Below, piece by piece: positions 30,741 to 41,724 of a DNA stretch of 64,000 nucleotides (positions within the stretch are counted from its first letter, which is position 1; every line of letters begins with the position of its first letter). The notes below the pieces were generated by a model. That model was not told the origin of the DNA. It ran no database searches and saw only the letters and a list, made by a program, of their open reading frames with translations. The DNA lies in NCBI GenBank assembly GCA_949358305.1, contig OX442314.1, positions 3,909,087-3,973,086 of the forward strand. The letters run 5' to 3'. The position numbers and the translations under genes were made by a program. The stretch is from Strigamia acuminata (lineage: Eukaryota > Arthropoda > Chilopoda > Geophilomorpha > Linotaeniidae).

Positions 30741-31045
30741 CTAAAAGAGGAAAAACCATTATGAGAAAACAGGTGCTTTTCCTTGTTTTTTACGTATTGA
30801 AAAGCCTCGATGAGTCAGATTCGTGTGTCTGCAGTTCTATTTTATTTAAAACGAAAGCAGGAAACGATTAATTTTCAATTCTTCCTTCATCACTCGCCGG
30901 TTTCTTCACGTCACGAGCGGGGAATGTTTACCGTGGATCCGGTGTAAATAGCAATTCGTTTTTAATTTTGCCACCAGAGTGCGGGGGATCGCGATGGCCG
31001 CCATTGATCGTGTGTTGTTTTGGAAATGATAAGTCGGTTTAGATA
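30741..31045. promoter_or_regulatory. Shared divergent promoter of ABCA and Vti1
   Basis: The minus-strand ABCA 5' leader exon (ending with donor GTAAAC at 30931) and the plus-strand Vti1 ATG (31046) lie within about 110 bases of each other, so one short region must drive both. GATGGCCGCCATTGATCG (30992-31009) contains a YY1/Pho-type site (GCCGCCATT) and is partly palindromic. The leader's own ATG frame stops before the ABCA frame, so it is treated as untranslated. Confidence 0.55.
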
Positions 31046-34000
31046 ATGTCTTCCGAGAAGTTTGAGGGACTTGAGGATGATTTTAGAGCGATTTGTGCCG
31101 ATGTTGAGCAGAAAATAAACGAAAGATTGGTTAGGTCGAGGGGTGGTGAGTTGTTTTTTTGGTTTTTGGTTTTGATTTTGAATTTTTTTTATTTTTTTTA
31201 GAGGAAAAGAAGAAATTGCAGCGTGAAATTCAGAAGCAAATTGAGAAAGCCGACGCTTTGTGGAATGAATTGGAGAGTGAAGTCCGTTTTGCGCCGCAGC
31301 CGTTCCGAAATGACATGTCGTACAAAGTGAGACGATACAAGGAGCACTTGTCACAACTTCGTGTCAAATTGGTTCGGAATTGGATGCATTTTCGTAAATT
31401 ATTTGTGTGTTCATTTTTTAAAAATTTTGTTTTAGAAACATTCCTACACGGTTGTTAGCCCGGATGAACAAGATGGTTACGAAGGAACGAATCCATTTAT
31501 TGATGTAAGCTGCTCAGCGATATGTTTTCGGTGTTAAATTGCCGTGTTTGCATCTTAAAAATGAATTTTTACATGAAAAAATGCAGTTTCGTGTCAAAAA
31601 ATCTATACTCTCAGCTTAAAAATGCATTTTTTACGTTTAAAAATATAGTTTTTTGACATGAAAATGCATTTTAAACGTGAAAAATGCATTTTTAAACGTG
31701 AAAAACGTGTTTTTAATAGTAAAAAACGTGTTTTTAATCGTAAAAAACGTGTTTTTAATCGCGAAACGTGTTTTTAATCGTGAGAAACGTATTTTTAATC
31801 GTAAAAAACGTGTTTTTAATCGTAAAAATCGTGTTTTTAATCGTAAAAATCGTGTTTTTAATCGCGAAACGTGTTTTTAATCGTGAGAAACGTATTTTTA
31901 ATCGTAAAAAACGTGTTTTTAATCGTAAAAAACGTGTTTTTAATCGCGAAACGTGTTTTTAATCGTGAGAAACGTATTTTTAATCGTAAAAAACGTGTTT
32001 TTAATCGTAAAAAACGTGTTTTTAATCGTAAAAAACGTGTTTTTAATCGCGAAACGTGTTTTTAATCGTGAGAAACGTATTTTTAATCGTAAAAAACGTG
32101 TTTTTAATCGTAAAAATCGTGTTTTTAATCGTAAAAATCGTGTTTTTAATCGCGAAACGTGTTTTTAATCGTGAGAAACGTATTTTTAATCGTAAAAAAC
32201 GTGTTTTTAATCGTAAAAAACGTGTTTTTAATCGCGAAACGTGTTTTTAATCGTGAGAAACGTATTTTTAATCGTAAAAAACGTGTTTTTAATCGTAAAA
32301 AACGTGTTTTTAATCGTAAAAATCGTGTTTTTTTTTACGATTAAAAATACGTTTTTCACGATAAAAAACACGTTTCGCGATTAAAAACACGTTTTTTACG
32401 ATTAAAAACACGTTTTTTACGATTAAAAACACGTTTTTCACGGGGATGGACTAATCGGCAGCTGTCAATCGTCAGCTGTCAGCTGTCAGCTGGCAGCTGG
32501 CAGCTGACGAATCGGATTATGTCGCTAATCCGCAAAAAACGCCGAAACTAATCGGCAGCTGGCAGCTGTCAATCGTCAGCTGCCGCCGATTTTTGGCTCC
32601 GATTTTCGACCGTCAGCTGCGCCGGTTTTTGGCCGACAGCTGCCGGTAGCTGCGTCGGTTTTAGACCGGCAGCTGCGCTGGTTTTGACCGGCAGCTGGGC
32701 CGGTTTTGGGCCGGCAGCTGCGCCGGTTTTCGATCGTCAGTTGCCGGCAATTTTCGATCGTCAGCTGCCGCCGATTTTTGACGTACAGCTGACAAATTTT
32801 GGTCGGCAGCTGCGCTGGTTTTGACCGGCAGCTGGGCCGGTTTTGACCGGCAGCTGCGCCGGTTTTTGGCCGGCAGCTGACGATTTTTCACCGGCAGCTG
32901 CCACGATTTTTGGCGGACTAATGCGCCGATTTTTGGCCGACAGCTGCCGCCGGTTTTTGACGTACAGCTGACGATTTTTGAATTTGATGGCAGCATTTTC
33001 AATCGTGTATTTGACCGGCAGCTGCGCCGGTTTTAGATCGGCAGCTGCGTCGATTTTTGACCGGCAGTTGCGACGATTTTTGACCGTCAGCTGCTGGTTT
33101 TCGACCGTCAGCGCTATGAAATACACATGAAATACACGTGAAATACTACAAAATATGAAATGAAATACTACAAATAAATATGAATATAAATATATATGAA
33201 TATAAATGAATATAAATGAATACAAATGAATACAAATATAAATTAATAAATATAAATGAAATAAATACTACAAATGAAATGAAATACTGTCGGGCCAAAA
33301 TCGCCGGCCAAAAATCGTCAGCTGTACGTCAAAAATCGCCGGCAGCTGACGATCGAAAACCGGCGCAGCTGCCGGCCCAAAACCGGCCCAGCTGCCGGTC
33401 AAAACCAGCGCAGCTGCCGACCAAAAATCGCCAGCTGTCCGCCAAAAATCAATCGCCGGCGGCTGCCGGCCCAAAACCGGCCCAGCTGCCGGTCTAAAAC
33501 CGACGCAGCTACCGGCAGCTGTCGGCCAAAAACCGGCGCAGCTGACGGTCGAAAATCGGAGCCAAAAATCGGCGGCAGCTGACGATTGACAGCTGCCAGC
33601 TGCCGATTAGTTTCGGCGTTTTTTGCGGATTAGCGACATAATCCGATTCGTCAGCTGCCAGCTGCCAGCTGACAGCTGACAGCTGACGATTGACAGCTGC
33701 CGATTAGTCCATCCCTTTTTCACGTTTTAAAATGAATTTTTCACGTTTTAAAATGAATTTTTCACGTTTAAAATGCATTTTCATGTCAAAAAAACTATAT
33801 TATATAAAAATCTCTTTGCGTTTTAAATGTATTTTTTGTTTCAATCTAATCAGGGTACAAGTGCTCACAATCGAGGAATACTCCTTCAAACAAATAGCGT
33901 TTTGAATCGCACATCAGAGCGAATCGCACGATCGCACGTAATCGCAGTGGAGACGGATGAAATCGGTCAAAACATCGTGACCGATCTCGCGGAACAACGT

Positions 34001-34306
34001 GAATCGCTTCTCAACACCAAGGACAGAGTACAAAATCATCTTTTTCACTTTTATAAATTTATTTACGTTTACCTAAATAAAATTTTCTTGCGAAACAGCT
34101 CGAAGAAACGGACCAAACGTTAAGTCGAAGCCGAAGGATCCTTAACGCAATGTCGAGAAGGTAAAACGAAGTCAAAATTAACAGATTTGATTTGATTCTA
34201 TCCAAATTTCAGTATGCTAGGCAACAAATTGATACTTATCGTCGTCATCTTAATCGAAATCGGAATTTTCATCGGCGTGTTGTACATGAGGTTTTTAAAA
34301 AAATAA
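31046..34306 (+). CDS. Vti1: Vti1 Qb-SNARE, 222 aa, six exons
   Basis: Exons: 31046-31145, 31202-31371, 31436-31504, 33854-34027, 34099-34160, 34213-34306; total 669 nt, phases agree. The start MSSEKFEG is the conserved Vti1 start. An N-terminal helical bundle (about 1-115) is followed by the Qb SNARE helix (about 135-195, AVETDEIGQNIVTDLAEQR, LEETDQTLSRSRRILNAM) and a C-terminal membrane anchor (LILIVVILIEIGIFIGVLYM) with a short KK tail. Vti1 acts in fusion of vesicles with Golgi, endosome and lysosome membranes. The length fits the family (about 217-232 aa). The donor of exon 2 (TTG, then GTTCGG) is weak but is the one that keeps the frame. Intron 3 is 2.35 kb because of a satellite and a foldback transposon. 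It is transcribed away from ABCA from a shared promoter. Confidence 0.92.
31690..32430. repeat. Satellite array with an inverted end, Vti1 intron 3
   Basis: Units of about 20-21 bases (CGTGTTTTTAATCGTAAAAA) are grouped in higher-order repeats of 103 and 82 bases, each marked by AATCGCGAAACG and AATCGTGAGAAACG variants. At about 32333 the orientation flips: the last 100 bases are the reverse complement of the array, so the end can fold into a hairpin. Confidence 0.88.
32443..33715. mobile_element. Foldback DNA transposon made of CAGCTG-rich arms, 9-bp target duplication
   Basis: The 1,273-bp element begins GGGATGGACTAATCGGC and ends with the complement GCCGATTAGTCCATCCC. Arms of roughly 600 bases are near-complements and consist of spaced CAGCTG palindromes (CGGCAGCTG, GTCAGCTG). 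The centre (about 33115-33290) is AT-rich. TTTTTCACG stands directly before (32434-32442) and after (33716-33724). A 9-bp duplication, a GG start and long arms of sub-repeats fit foldback/Mutator-like elements. The flanks lie in sequence where TTTTTCACG recurs, so the duplication alone is not decisive. No transposase frame. Confidence 0.85.
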
Positions 34307-35079
34307 TCAAAGAAATTAATTAATTAGAATACATAAACATTAGAAGAAATTTCAAATTCTTTTTTTTCTCGTTATTCCTATTTTTGGGCTCATTTTGCGA
34401 GTCCTTTCTCGAGAAAGTGAGAGAAATAAATAAATAAATAAACCGTAAAGTTGCTAAATGTTGTCACTAGAGCATGCTGTATCGCAATGAAGCGCCAAAT
34501 TCAAATTGATAAAGAAGCCCAAAGTGTGGTTAACCACCTGGCAACTGTGTTGGTGGCTACTGTGATATTTGCAGCACAACAGAACTCGGTATCCACCACA
34601 AAGAACCTTGAATCAATAGTGTAACGGTAAATAACTGGTTATTTACCTCAGTTGTGACAATGTGGTGAAATCAGCCAACCATAAATAAAATATATAAATA
34701 AAAATTTATTTGCATTAACTATTCCTGGTCTTATTGCTGAGTAGTGTCTAGATGAGCCTTAAAATGTAAATAGTGCAAACTAAGGATAACATGGATACGT
34801 ATCCACATGTTTATGCTTTTTGCCACCGATGGCGCCACATAATATATTGCTGTAAGGTATTCTGGGATGACAAGAGGTAACAAACACGCTTAGAAGGCAA
34901 GCAATGCATCAAACATGATTACTGTCATCCAATCATCGCACAGAACAACGAATGAATAGGAAATAACTCGCGGAACCCTCGGCTCAGACGACGAAGTGAA
35001 AAGTCTCGTCAAATCGGTTAAAAACAGGAGGAAATTACACCACTTAATGTCTAAAAAAGGAACATAAATTTAATTTCTA
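34307..35079. other. Intergenic, Vti1 to mL66
   Basis: Holds the Vti1 3' end (AAATAAATAAATAAACC at 34425-34441 as possible polyadenylation signals) and the 3' end of the convergent mL66 gene. A small hairpin CTTTCTCGAGAAAG lies at about 34400. No gene recognised. Confidence 0.5.
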
Positions 35080-35986
35080 TCAGAGAATGTCTTGTAGCGT
35101 GAATCTCTTGGTTTTCGGTGCTTTCTCGTAGTAATAAGAAACGTGCTCTCTGCGCGCCCTCTCCTTCATTTTCACTTCTCGTTCGCTTTCGAAGTACGTG
35201 TTGCACTTCTCCCAGCCCATCAACTCGGTGTTCCAAGGCGCCGGTCGTTTAGTCCACAACAAACCTTTAAAAAAATGGATTTTTGTTTAATTTTACGAAA
35301 AAAAATGGATTTTATTCAATTCTAACGGCAAAACATCAACGTTTAGTCAATTTAAACCGCAAAGCATCGACGTTTATTCAATTTACACGACTAAAATGGA
35401 TTTTTATACAATTTTAACGGCTAAACATCGATGCTTGTTCAATTTCAGCCGCATAAAATTACCCGCTTTGTTCGCTTCGTCCACTAATTGGATCATTTGA
35501 ACGTAACTCGAATCGCACAACTGAGTCGCTGCTTGTGGCATTATTTCACCGTCCGACTGCACGAATTGGGCTATTATGAGCACATCCTACAAATTCAATA
35601 TTTAACCAATTAAAAACACGCTTTTTTTCACGTTAAAAATCAATTACTGTGTATTTGATATTTGTTAATCCCAGTCTGCACAGCGGACATGCGTTGTGGG
35701 GATTGTCAACCTGAATTAAATGCGGTTTTCTAGTCGATTCTTTGATTACTCCTTCGATCGTCGTCGTTTTGCCGTCGCGAGTTTCTCTGACTGAAATTAA
35801 ACGAGACGAAAATTAACTTTATAACCTTCAAAAACTCCATCCATATTGTAATTTACTTTCTTTTACGCAATTCGGAGCTGTAATATGCAGTCCTCTTTGT
35901 CCGATACTCAGAAAATCACGACAGATTTGATATTTTATACCATTCAATACCGATTTTCTCGTACTCGACCACAATAACAACGCCAT
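35080..35986 (-). CDS. MRPS18A: Mitochondrial ribosomal protein S18A (mL66), 193 aa, four exons
   Basis: Exons: 35986-35857, 35790-35648, 35586-35463, 35264-35080; 582 nt, phases agree. The first about 30 residues are basic and hydroxylated with no acid (MALLLWSSTRKSVLNG), like a mitochondrial targeting peptide. The S18 core follows: NACPLCRLGL (zinc-type CPLC), YTDVLIIAQFV, GEIMPQAATQLC, then LWTKRPAPWNTELMGWEKC, which matches the vertebrate S18A tail (RLTRWAPGSV...). It is a structural protein of the mitochondrial large ribosomal subunit (bS18-like). It faces a plus-strand unit across a short promoter. The copy of this promoter at 41.7 kb includes its first codons. Confidence 0.88.
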
Positions 35987-36320
35987 TTTGGGTTGCACCA
36001 AGTAGCGCCGTGTTGTGATAACAATTGTCAAATCTTATTTAAATTATTCCACAAATAGCAATAATAAAGGCAGTAATAAATCTATAACTTAAAAAAAAAA
36101 CAATGGTGGGGGCATTTTGTTTTGTTTTTAAAAAACATACAACGGCGCTTCGTTCTGTGCGGTATGTAAACCTCGTGTAAAAAAAAAGAAAAAAAACCAA
36201 GAACACGCGATGATGATGGGTGATGATCGCTAGCAATGTCTGGCGATCGGTAATGGGCGGATGATCTGTAGTGATGATGTGGAAAAAAATATATGCGATC
36301 GGCATCGAGTAACACCCAAA
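35976..36320. promoter_or_regulatory. mL66 upstream region, duplicated at 41725-41912
   Basis: From the mL66 start codon to about 36180 the sequence is a diverged copy of 41725-41912: shared landmarks in order are AACAACGCCATTTTGG, TAGCGCCGT, AATCTTATTTAAAT, AATAGCAATAATAAA, GGCATTTTGTTTTG and AAAAAACATACAA. The original lies between mL66 (minus) and a possible plus-strand gene at 36321. Confidence 0.7.
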
Positions 36321-36578
36321 ATGGCGGACGAGCCAGACGTGACTCGCACCAAGACGACGAATCGGGCTGCTGGCGGAACGAAGAGGCAGGAATCGACGAC
36401 ATCAAACAGTGGCATCGAAAGGCAGGTAGGTGATGAACTTTATTGGTTGGTTGAACGGACGCGAAACGTTCTTTTATTCTATTTGCAGGCTTGGAACAGG
36501 GCAGAACCGAAGAGCGCTGATCGCTCCAGGAGCGAGCGCTCGATATCGAGCAGACAACGACTCGGGTGTGGCCGTTGA
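36321..36578 (+). CDS. Possible small two-exon gene or 5' end of a gene, unrecognised
   Basis: An ATG (36321) in a GC-richer stretch opens 35 codons (MADEPDVTRTKTTNRAAGG...) ending at a good donor (CAG then GTAGGT at 36426). A TTTGCAG acceptor at 36488 leads to a second exon that stays in frame for 29 codons to TGA (36576-36578), giving a hydrophilic 64-residue protein. Another frame of the second exon is also open to 36618. I recognise no family. The context (divergent from mL66, MADE start) is that of a first exon of a housekeeping gene; the rest may be lost or unrecognised downstream. Confidence 0.3.
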   Translation: MADEPDVTRTKTTNRAAGGTKRQESTTSNSGIERQVGDELYWLVERTRNVLLFYLQAWNRAEPKSADRSRSERSISSRQRLGCGR

Positions 36579-36721
36579 CGACGAGAAACGGACGCACAGT
36601 GTGTCCTCGCCTGTTTGAAGGCGTTTCACGAGAATCCGGAGCGACAAAAAAGATGCAATTTTAAATGTACACCTATGAACAAAAATATCTTCACATGCTG
36701 CCAGGCTGCTTCAGCCAAGGC

Positions 36722-37680
36722 TTCAGCTCCAAATGAGTAGTCATTTTTCTGTCACCGGCGGCTAGAGCAGTCTACTTTTCCTGGGAGCAACAGAAAGTTT
36801 AATTGCAACTAACACCGAGATTTTTAGTGAACTTAAAGCAAATTTAGTTTTATAATCTAATTATTATGTATAAAATAGATAGTTATTTCTTTTTTGTATA
36901 TTTTATTGGTTTATTTCTACAAAAAAAATTTGGAAATTAAAATTGGAAATGTAAACAAATTTGAGAAAAAAATAATTTAATATTTACACCAATGCCCATT
37001 TCTTACAACAATCTTTCGCATGGCATTTTTGGAACAAAACATGGCATTTTTTCGCACAAAAAATGGCATTTTTTCGCACAAAAAATGACATTTTTCCGCC
37101 CAAAAAATGACATTTTTCACCCAAAAAATGACATTTTTCACCCAAAAAATGACATTTTTCACCCAAAAAATGACATTTTTCGCACAAAAAATGACACTTT
37201 TCGCACAAAAAATGACATTTTCGCACAAAAATGGTACGTAAAAGATTGTTGCAACAAATGGGCATCGGTGTAAACAGGGGCGGATCTAGCTTTTCTCAGA
37301 ATTTTTAATAGCAACCGTTTTTCTTTTTTCTTTTTTTTAGCGTCTTTTTTTTTTTTTAAGTACATGGCCCAGAGTCTCGGGGGCCCCCTAGGATTTGGGG
37401 GCCCGGGGCTCAAGCCCCAATAGCCCAGTGCTAGATCCGCCCCTGGGTGTAACTCAAATTTGTTTACATTTCCAATTTTACTTTCCAAATTTTTTTTGTA
37501 GAAATAAACCAATAAAATATGGAAAAAATAAATAACTGTCAATGAAATACATAATAATTGGATTTAAAAAATACATTTGCTTTAAGTTCACTAAAAATCT
37601 CAGTGTTAGTCCCATTTAAACTTTAAAAGTAGACTGCTCTAGTCGCCGATGGAAGAAAAATGAACTGCTCATTTAGAGAT
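36722..37680. mobile_element. Large foldback element with a tandem-repeat loop
   Basis: The left arm (about 36722-37024, starting AAATGAGTAGTCATTTTT, GGCTAGAGCAGTCTACTTT) is the approximate reverse complement of the right arm (about 37228-37680, AAAGTAGACTGCTCTAG, ending near CTGCTCATTTAGAG). The inner edges also pair (TTTACACCAATGCCCATTT with AAATGGGCATCGGTGTAAA). The loop (37025-37230) is a tandem array of AAAAAATGACATTTTTC units of about 24 bases. Arms are roughly 85% matched by eye. No transposase. Confidence 0.75.
37275..37445. mobile_element. hAT MITE nested in the foldback element (171 bp)
   Basis: CAGGGGCGGATCTAGC at the left and GCTAGATCCGCCCCTG at the right are perfect 16-bp terminal inverted repeats. 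Flanks GGTGTAAA (37267-37274) and GGTGTAAC (37446-37453) form an 8-bp target duplication with one mismatch, as for hAT elements. It lies inside the right arm of the larger hairpin, so it inserted later. Confidence 0.88.
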
Positions 37681-37916
37681 TTTTTTGGCCATCATACAGT
37701 AAGAGGGTAACCAGTTCCTATTGGCCGAGCCATTTAACTGGTGTAGGTATACATAAAAGTAGGCCAAAATACCAGAAATACAATAGATGTTACACAGTTA
37801 CAGACATGGTGATAGTATAAAAGCAACAGAAATCCTAATTAAATGGAATGACTTGTGGAGAATTTTATCCATGTGCAAATTAAATAAATGCAAGCTCATT
37901 AGCATAAACGCAATTA

Positions 37917-38463
37917 GAACACTTTATACAAAATCAAAGTAAATGTTTTAATTAAACACTAGATAAAATGCAAGTACAAAGCTTAGATTTAAAGCATTTG
38001 ATACATTGGAATGAATAACACGAAATTACATTAAACTGAAAATGATTTACAAAGAATAATTTTATTGAAGTTATTCTTAAAATGCATAAAAAAAAGTCTA
38101 AGTTATCTTGAGAAAAACACTGAAAATAATCTAAGTTATTTAGGGCTAACAGGAAAAAATAATCTCAGTTAGTTTCTCATTCAATACTCTTAAGTAATAA
38201 ATCTAATAGAATATCTTAAAAGGAAGGGATTGCATAGGATCATCCAGTTCGCCTTTTGTTCCTATAGGAGTTGGACCAGAACTGAGCTCTCTAAGCTCTG
38301 CAAACTCTTATATTGTCTTTTATGCCTTCGCACTTTATACAAAATCAAAGTAAATGTTTTAATTAAACACTAGATAAAATGCAAGTACAAAGCTTAGATT
38401 TAAAGCATTTGAAACATTGGAATGAATAACACGAAATTACATTAAACTGAAAATGATTTACAA
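37917..38463. repeat. Direct repeat of about 135 bp, 411 bp apart
   Basis: The block from ACACTTTATACAAAATC to AAAATGATTTACA occurs at about 37918-38052 and again at about 38330-38463 with one or two differences. The second copy abuts the IMP4 pseudogene. The spacer (38053-38329) is AT-rich without a frame. It could be a solo duplication or the repeat ends of a lost element. Confidence 0.75.
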
Positions 38464-38500
38464 TTTTCTTTTTTTTTTTGTTCTTGAAGGGTCGGTAATT

Positions 38501-39640
38501 TCATTCGTCTTCCGCGGTCTTGCCTTGTTTGATGGTCCCCAACTTGATTTCGTAGACTGGAAATTAATGGGAAAATTAATTAATTGGATGAGTGTCGTTT
38601 GTTTGGATTTCATTTTCGTTTTATTTCGAATCGTGGTCCCATTTCTTTTCCATCTCTCTTGTAGACGTGGTGGCTGAAAACGAGGAAAATATTTGAAGGA
38701 ATAAAATTCATTTGGATTTTGAGTTGAAACAAACTCGGTTTTTAAGTGTTTTTATCATTTCGTGTGTAGAGTACATGGTTTTGAATCGAATTACAGTAAT
38801 TAGAAAAACCAATAGTTTTCAGTCAGATTAATTGAGAAATCAGTCGTTTTAAGTCAAATTAAGTGAGAAATCAAACATTTTACGTCAAATATTCACTTAA
38901 ATTCAACTTATTTCCGACTTACTTAATTTGAAAACACCCAAAACCACGCCTATTAAAACCCAAGTTTTATAAACTTTCGAATGCACAAATACCGAAACGA
39001 CAAGTAATCGTCTGGATTAGCAAAAGTGATAACCCGTTTGCTCTCTTTCAGCACCCCCTGGAAACAAATACTTAATCCCGCTTTCTAGAAGAAAAAATTG
39101 GAGAAAAAATAACCATTTAGGAACAAAATTGCAATTTTTGTGAGTAAAAGTGCATTTTTGGCAGATAATCATACTTTTAAGACGCAAAAACATGACTTAT
39201 TCAATAAATAACGGTACCTTGGATGCCAAAATAAAGTTTTTTGACTTGTAAAAGCACTTTTTTATGCCAAAATGCACTTTTTCGTGCTAAAACGCACTTT
39301 ATCGTGCCAAAATACACTTTTTCAAGCAAAAATACACATTTTTTACATGAAAAAATAAGTGTATAACCGTACAATTGCACGAAATATTCATCCAAAACAC
39401 CGTAAGTAGCGAGTTAATAAACATTGAGCTTCTCCAATTTCCACACCCTTGCTCCACAACTATTTCACCTGGTTGACCACGGTGCTCGTGAATAACGACA
39501 AAAATCCGTTACATCATTCGCCTAACGCGCTTGCATCAATTCTTTCAGTTCGTAATTTCCTCTGATCATCCGTTGCGCATTGGGAAGAATTAGTCGCAGA
39601 CTTCTTTCGCAAATCTTTGGATGGTTTTTACTTTTTTCGT
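38501..39640 (-). pseudogene. IMP4: IMP4 (Brix-domain) pseudogene with exon remnants
   Basis: Reading down the minus strand, fragments of the U3 snoRNP protein IMP4 appear in order. RFAKE (about 39620) is followed by a frameshift. LRLILPNAQRMIRGNYELKE then leads to an in-frame TAG after MQAR and ANDVTD. After a second frameshift comes FVVIHEHRGQPGE (about 39490). A block GVLKESKRVITFANPDDYL (39061-39000) keeps a TTTCCAG acceptor and a GTATTT donor. HHVYKRDGKEMGPRFEIK (about 38675-38620) lacks about eight residues and has GA where the GT donor should be. The last piece YEIKLGTIKQGKTAEDE (from 38558) ends at TGA where IMP4 has Trp. Introns are retained, so it is not a processed copy. A working IMP4 must exist elsewhere if the organism makes ribosomes normally. 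Confidence 0.78.
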
Positions 39641-39747
39641 GATTAAATCGTTCAAAGTCAGTCGTAATGGCTTCACCGCGCTTTCACCCAGCCATCTTTG
39701 TACACTAGATGCGAGATGGTATCTGCGCCGTCATTGGTTGATTTCAA

Positions 39748-41676
39748 CCACAGTATAGAGAAGAGAAGAAACAGTAGGGCAATGTGTGTTAATCCCTGGC
39801 CTGTAGTTGCATCTGCGCATGCATCTAACGCCACCTGGCGGCTATCTAGTATCAACCTCGAGTTTTGTATTGTGCACATGTAGTATTTTTATTTCGTGTT
39901 TCCAAAAAAACATAATAAAAACATTATTTGCAACTTATAATGAAACTAAACGGCGGAAGATATTGTGGGGCACTCCATTGCAATAAGAAATCCAATGTTA
40001 TCATTTTTTAGATTTCCTAAAAATCCAGACAGGTAAATATTATCCAAAACTTGTTCAAACACCATTAAATTTTTAATTTTTTATCGTAATTTGTGAAAAA
40101 AATCTAGATAAATCGTTAAAAATATTGTATTTTCGCACAAAATCATTACTTATCGTTAGAAAATACATTAATTTGTCACAAAATTGCAATAAATAGTTAG
40201 AATTTATCGTAATTTTTCACAACATATATCGTAATTTGTCAAAATCACATTATTTATCGTTAGAAAATACCGTAATTTGTCAAACAATTGCGATAAATTG
40301 TTGACGAATATTGTAATTTGTCAAAATCGTCATATATCGTTGAGAAATCGATCGATTACGATTTTTCTTTGGTTGGGATTCGCACTCACGGTTTCATTCA
40401 ACTCGTACACTTCGTTCGGGAATGTACGGTCGATTCGCAGTGTCATCGTCGTCGTTTCCTTCAACTGCATGCGTGCTGTGACGCGGGCGCAACGGTGATC
40501 ATGCCGGGAATTTACGGACGATTCACAATGAGTCTTCGTCGTCTTCGTCTTTGTTGCTGCTGTGGCAGGATTTTAAAATTTTAACTATTTTCATCGGTTT
40601 TCATTTTTAAATTAAGAAATCAGTGTGCTTTTTTATTTCTTTTCATAACTGTTCCATTCTGTGAAAAGAAATGGAATTTTCAACGAGAAATCCAATGGTG
40701 TTCTAATTACCTGTACACTATGTCGCGTCCTACCTGGTGATAGGTTTAATGAGCTAACGTGTATTACTTTACCTGTGATCTTACTAAATATGTAAATTAC
40801 CCAAATGAATACTAAGTATATTTAAATGAACAAATAGGTTTATTCAATAGGCGTAAGCCTTAAAATACACTCAGTATAAAACTAGAGTCGACTTGGTCAG
40901 AGTCGAACAAAGGATTTCCCAAGATGGCGTCGTCGGTTCCGCGTGGTCGGCGGAACAAAGGCGGCGTCTCGAGTTGTCGTAAATTCGTCACGGATTCGTC
41001 GTTCACGGACGCGGTGGAATGCTCTTTCGAGTCTTCTATCCGTGCCTGTTGTCTAGGGGTTGGTTTTAGCGTCGCAAGGCTCCGTCCAGAAACGGGGAGT
41101 TTCTTACAGAGCACTCGGACACTTCGCAATGGAAATAATCGTGGGTCGATTATTTAGTGTGAATCCACAAGGGTTATTTTCCTGCTTTCGCGGGGAAATA
41201 ACACACAGTGTAAATTCGTGAGAGTTACAGTTGCACTGGAATCAGCGGTCCTCTATCAATCCTAACTTTTGGTGGAGTTGGCCTGACGGTGAGGTAGTTG
41301 CTGTGTTCTTGGTGTCGTTGGTGTAAGTTCTGACTTTTGGCGGGAATTTCTCCCTTTTATGGGTCAGTGTGAAAGACAGGCACAGCCAATGGGGGCTTGC
41401 CACCCGTCACCTCACTCCCCTCAGGACACACACCTGCTCAAGGAGAGGCGGAGCCAACACGAGGGGAACGACCCGTCTATTGTAGTGAGCAAAAGGGCAA
41501 ATATCCGCTCGGGGCGGAATATTTAACCCCCATGCTCACCACAACTACCACCACTAGAGGCGAAACACTATTTCTTGACATTTTGTGACGTTTCGTGACG
41601 TCAGGTACATGCCACCAACATCAAAGGAACCGCGCAACATTGCCCTACTGTCTCTTCTCTATACTGTGGTTCACTA
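39748..41676. mobile_element. Interval flanked by about 38-bp inverted repeats, possible DNA transposon
   Basis: ACCACAGTATAGAGAAGAG... (39748-39787) and its complement ...CTCTTCTCTATACTGTGGT (about 41640-41676) face each other; the left copy has three extra bases. Between them are AT-rich repeats of ATCGTAATTTGTCA type (40080-40340) and a GC-richer block (40900-41560) with several short frames on both strands that I do not recognise. No transposase is identified and no clear target duplication is seen. Ends could also be two separate MITEs. Confidence 0.4.
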
Positions 41677-41724
41677 AGGTACCTAAAGGGGAAATTTTCC
41701 CTAACCTGTGAACAAGTTGCGTTG

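Noticed and set aside
31677-32344. Series of overlapping MFLIVRNVFLIVKN-type frames as a protein family
   Set aside because: They repeat with the satellite period in a Vti1 intron.
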